Program-made: the position numbers and the translations under genes
Shown here: piece by piece, positions 61,501-64,000 of the stretch
How positions within the stretch are numbered: the first letter of the stretch is position 1
Layout of the letters: the number at the start of each line of letters is the position of its first letter
The notes under the pieces: model-generated
Told to the model about the DNA's origin: nothing
Databases searched by the model: none
The model's input: the letters and a program-made list of their open reading frames with translations, nothing else
Source of the DNA: Eretmocerus hayati
Taxonomy: Eukaryota > Arthropoda > Insecta > Hymenoptera > Aphelinidae
NCBI GenBank assembly: GCA_029851415.1
Contig: CM056744.1
Coordinates: 68,194,172-68,258,171 of the forward strand
DNA: 64,000 bases
Reading direction: 5' to 3'

Positions 61501-62311
61501 AAATCTAACAGCGTACTTTGATGCCACGTACGCTGTACAAGAATACCGGCAGCATGGGTATTCAACCGGTCGGCTCGCTCCCCTGGACTTCTACACAGGA
61601 ATGTTCAGAATCGACGAGGAGCTGACCAATGCTGGTTATGAGGAGCCCGCATATCCAGTCAATAGGATCGCTCATCAACAAATCCTGAATGGTCTGTCAT
61701 CGGAGTTCGGGTTGTTGACTTTGTTCTATGAAGCCAACGGCCACCAACACGAGATCGCACACCCTCAGCGGTACTTCAACCCGTACCACCCAATTGACCG
61801 GAGGATCAATGAATGCGAGTAAAAAAATCCATCTTACCAAAGTAGCCCTCAGATTGCATCTGTCCATTCCATCAAGGCTAACTCTTTCTATCCTTTTTCC
61901 TCTTTTTTCTATCAAGATCTCTACCGGAGACTCGCATACGGGGTGGCGCCCCCGCAGCCAATTGATCAAGAGTCCTTTTACATCCATACGGATAGAATCA
62001 TGTTATCGGCGAGAGCTCTGGAGATACGATGGTTCCACGACCAAGCTGAGCGGCCTGATTCAGAACTCAATACAGAGCCTAACATAATGTGGGTTCTGAA
62101 TCTCATAAAAGATACATCAAACTCTCTGTTATAGCCCTCATACAATAACTTTCATCTTTTTTCTATTCCAGTTCGTGTGAATAATGTGCATATGATGTTC
62201 TTAAGGATCCAATACCCGTTGAATAAGTCGTATATATATTTAACACCGTCTCTTTTGATACGAAGAAGAGAGAAAGAATGTCTGTGGATGTGGCCAGATG
62301 ACAATAAATGA
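58596..62311 (+). pseudogene. Multi-exon acidic protein gene, unknown function, lightly broken
   Basis: Exons join with consistent phase. Exon 1 is 58,596-59,115 (donor CTCG|GTAAGT; later in-frame ATGs at 58,719 and 58,755), exon 2 is 60,623-60,993 (acceptor TTTTTTTTCAG), exon 3 is 61,100-61,168 (donor CATG|GTGAGT) and exon 4 starts at 61,251 (acceptor TTTCGCAG) and runs to ~61,818. A further coding block is 61,934-62,134, and possibly 62,172-62,311. Exon 1 encodes a charged segment (MERDREDHEEREERDREVRE) then an Arg-rich helical region. Exons 2-4 hold Asp runs from GAT repeats. Exon 4 onward is well mixed and globular-looking (EIGSWRPNLTAYFDATYAVQ; TDRIMLSARALEIRWFHDQA). Breaks are a one-base frameshift between 60,822 and 60,856 and an in-frame TAG at 61,454-61,456 with the same frame continuing for 120 codons. 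No family recognised. Its closeness to the polymerase gene suggests both belong to one element. Confidence 0.65.
60010..60540 (+). repeat. Intronic tandem repeat, ~118-bp monomer in a two-monomer unit
   Basis: About four and a half units recur in intron 1 of the gene at 58,596. Each runs TTGAATTGCTCAA, then CCGAATTTGCTCACG, then AAATTTT and AATTGCACCCGTTTGA. Odd units share TTTTTTCATG and even units share CAAACAGT, so the true period is about 235 bp. Confidence 0.8.
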
Positions 62312-62407
62312 TCCGGCTACGGATATTTTTATCGATCAAAAAAAGAACATTTCTTAGAAGAATATCCCTCTCCGATTTTTTCTACAGCACTTCAACCACC
62401 TGCCACG

Positions 62408-62854
62408 ATGAGCGAGCGACGAGAGGAGGAGCAGCAGCAACGTCCATCGGTAATTATGTACGCACCACCTCTGCAAATCGGAGGAGGGAGTGGCGCACAG
62501 AACAACGAAGATATCGATATGGAGTCTTCCGATGAGACTGATCGATATAACGAAAATTCTGGCGTGAACGGTGATAATAATGTTAATGAAAATATAGTTT
62601 CAAATGACGATGACGACGACAACGACGATGACGACGACGACGACGATGATTATGATGATGATGATGATAGAATTAGCGAGCGTGATAGCGATGATGGCGA
62701 GAATTCCGTTGAAAATGATCCTAATACAGATAATGATGGCAATGAATCGCGCAGTAGCGGGAATGACGAGAGTGATGGGTCTGAAGTAGATGGAGCAGAG
62801 AATGGTCATGGCGAAATCGGCGATAATTTTGATATACAGCCTCCCGGAGTTTGA
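62408..62854 (+). CDS. Acidic, Asp-rich ORF, probably the 5' end of the DNA polymerase gene
   Basis: An ATG at 62,408 (MSERREEEQQQRPSV) opens 148 codons ending in TGA at 62,852-62,854. The middle is a long Asp run encoded by GAC/GAT triplets (about 62,605-62,670), then Ser/Asn/Glu-rich sequence. It ends in NFDIQPPGV. The same frame continues beyond the stop into sequence that fits the start of the polymerase (DLGPRYVARFRIQG), so this ORF is better read as the acidic N-terminal extension of that gene than as a separate protein. It starts about 95 bp after the end of the preceding gene. There is no signal peptide or membrane segment. Confidence 0.5.
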   Translation: MSERREEEQQQRPSVIMYAPPLQIGGGSGAQNNEDIDMESSDETDRYNENSGVNGDNNVNENIVSNDDDDDNDDDDDDDDDYDDDDDRISERDSDDGENSVENDPNTDNDGNESRSSGNDESDGSEVDGAENGHGEIGDNFDIQPPGV

Positions 62855-62857
62855 TTT

Positions 62858-64000
62858 ACCATGAGAGATCTTGGTCCTAGGTACGTGGCTAGATTTCGAA
62901 TTCAGGGAAAACACTCTTATTCCGAGTGAGGGACCGTCCTCGAGTGAACATCAATTCTTTGATTTGGTTTCAAATGGCTATTCGAGACATTCACGCATAT
63001 CTGATCTCTTTGATGTCGAATGAATTTGACCTCATTAGCGATTCCATACGAAGCGACCAATTCTCCCGTGGACCAGGTGGGATGTCCTTACGTAGCCGTG
63101 ATAATTTTACGTACGTTGATCTTTGGAATCTAATCCATCAGATGGCTCAGAGTAACGGAATTCACGCATTCGACGATTCCTTTTCGTTGAACGTGGTTTA
63201 TGTTGACATGCCTGTGGGGGCGGGTAAGAAAAAGCCTGTGACGATAGACGTAGTGAGGGCAAAATCTTGGGTATCCATCTCCAATGATGAGGATGATCTT
63301 TGTCTACCGAAAGCTCTCGTTGTAGGTGAGGCGCACGTAGCAAAAAAAAATACAGAAACACCGGAAACGGTAAAATTTTGGAATGACATTCAGGATGGTC
63401 GACGACCACTCCAAAAAGAGCTAGCTCAGCGTCCATGTCGTGAAGTGGGCGTAGATGTACCCTCGGGTGGCTGTGGGGTCTCTTAATTGCAAGTATTCCA
63501 AGAATATTATGTCACGAAAGGGATAGTCATCAGAGCTTTCGATGCTTTCAATATTGGGAGTGGCGAGCCCGCATTCTTTGACGGTACGGATTACGTGGAA
63601 TTCGGCCAAGCTCCTTCCGGTACCATCAACCTCCTTTATAACCATCGGAATCATCACTACGACACCACTCTCAATTTGACTGGTATTACTCAAGCGAAGT
63701 TCTTCTGTGAACATTGTAATTTTCGTTATTCCCGGGTGAATCAGCATAATTGTAAGAAAGTTCGTTCGCGTTGTTTCGTCACGCCCGTATGCGAGAGTGA
63801 CGATGTAGATATGATCAAATGCGATGATTGTCATTGGTTATTTTATGGTCGCAAATGTTATGAAAACCATAAGCAGGACGGTAGTTACAAGAAGAAGAAC
63901 AAAAAATTATGCGAGGTACTGAGAATGTGTCAGGTATGTCTGAAGACTGTTAACTGCTACGACCCGGCACACGAGTGCGGAATAAATTATTGCAATCGCT
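62858..64000 (+). pseudogene. Family B DNA polymerase, N-terminal region (Maverick/Polinton-like), runs off the window
   Basis: Polymerases of this kind replicate large virus-like DNA transposons by protein priming. This is the region before the exonuclease and polymerase domains, which would lie past 64,000. Family features, in order, are: a GPGGMSLRSRDNFT stretch (~63,070), NVVYVDMPVGAGKKKPV (~63,190), DDLCLPKALVVGEA (~63,295), RRPLQKELAQR with VGVDVPSGGCG (~63,400-63,475), then FQEYY...FDAFNIG, and a Cys/His-rich zinc-binding region from 63,706 (CEHC; CDDCHWLFYGRKCYENH; LCEVLRMCQVCLKTV; HECGINYC). Breaks are a stop at 62,927 with a shift to another frame near 62,926, and one in-frame TAA at 63,484-63,486. 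The latter frame is otherwise open to the window edge. The family assignment rests on remembered motif similarity. An adintovirus-like or related arthropod polymerase is equally possible. Confidence 0.8.

Overview
This window is eukaryotic nuclear DNA, most likely from an arthropod and plausibly an insect. The evidence is GT-AG introns with matching phase, Ty3/gypsy and non-LTR retrotransposon remnants, tRNA-derived repeat heads, many fold-back elements and a long minisatellite. There is no operon-like gene packing. Nearly every coding trace is degenerate or a single exon, so this is a repeat-rich accessory or heterochromatic stretch rather than a gene-dense region. The organism call is an inference.

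Layout: 1-10,330 is a minisatellite of about 77-bp monomers with a near-perfect 2.7-kb tandem duplication and a 2.85-kb inverted block. 10.3-15.2 kb holds diverged direct repeats, a broken non-LTR endonuclease fragment and, on the minus strand, one intact exon resembling the C-terminal part of acid sphingomyelinase. 15.2-25.0 kb is a decayed Ty3/gypsy-like LTR element: two LTRs, a fold-back insertion, a broken pol, and a long zinc-knuckle reading frame downstream of integrase. 25.0-30.8 kb is AT-rich repeat debris.

30.8-37.3 kb is a nest of inverted-repeat elements inside one another, bounded by a TA-flanked terminal inverted repeat; it includes head-to-head tRNA-Gly-like sequences. 38.0-55.5 kb is a giant imperfect palindrome with arms of about 5.4-5.7 kb around a 6.5-kb spacer. 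The spacer has its own 61-bp minisatellite and fold-back elements. A candidate multi-exon gene runs from the spacer into the right arm and has a truncated mirror copy in the left arm. A ~0.46-kb repeat occurs in opposite orientations outside the palindrome (27.6-29.3 and 56.7-57.1 kb).

From 58.6 kb to the end there are two plus-strand genes that look related by context: a multi-exon acidic protein of unknown function with phase-consistent introns, and the N-terminal half of a family B DNA polymerase of the type carried by Maverick/Polinton-like elements. Both carry isolated stops or frameshifts in otherwise coherent frames. The best reading is a recently decayed, large, self-replicating virus-like transposon that continues past the right edge.
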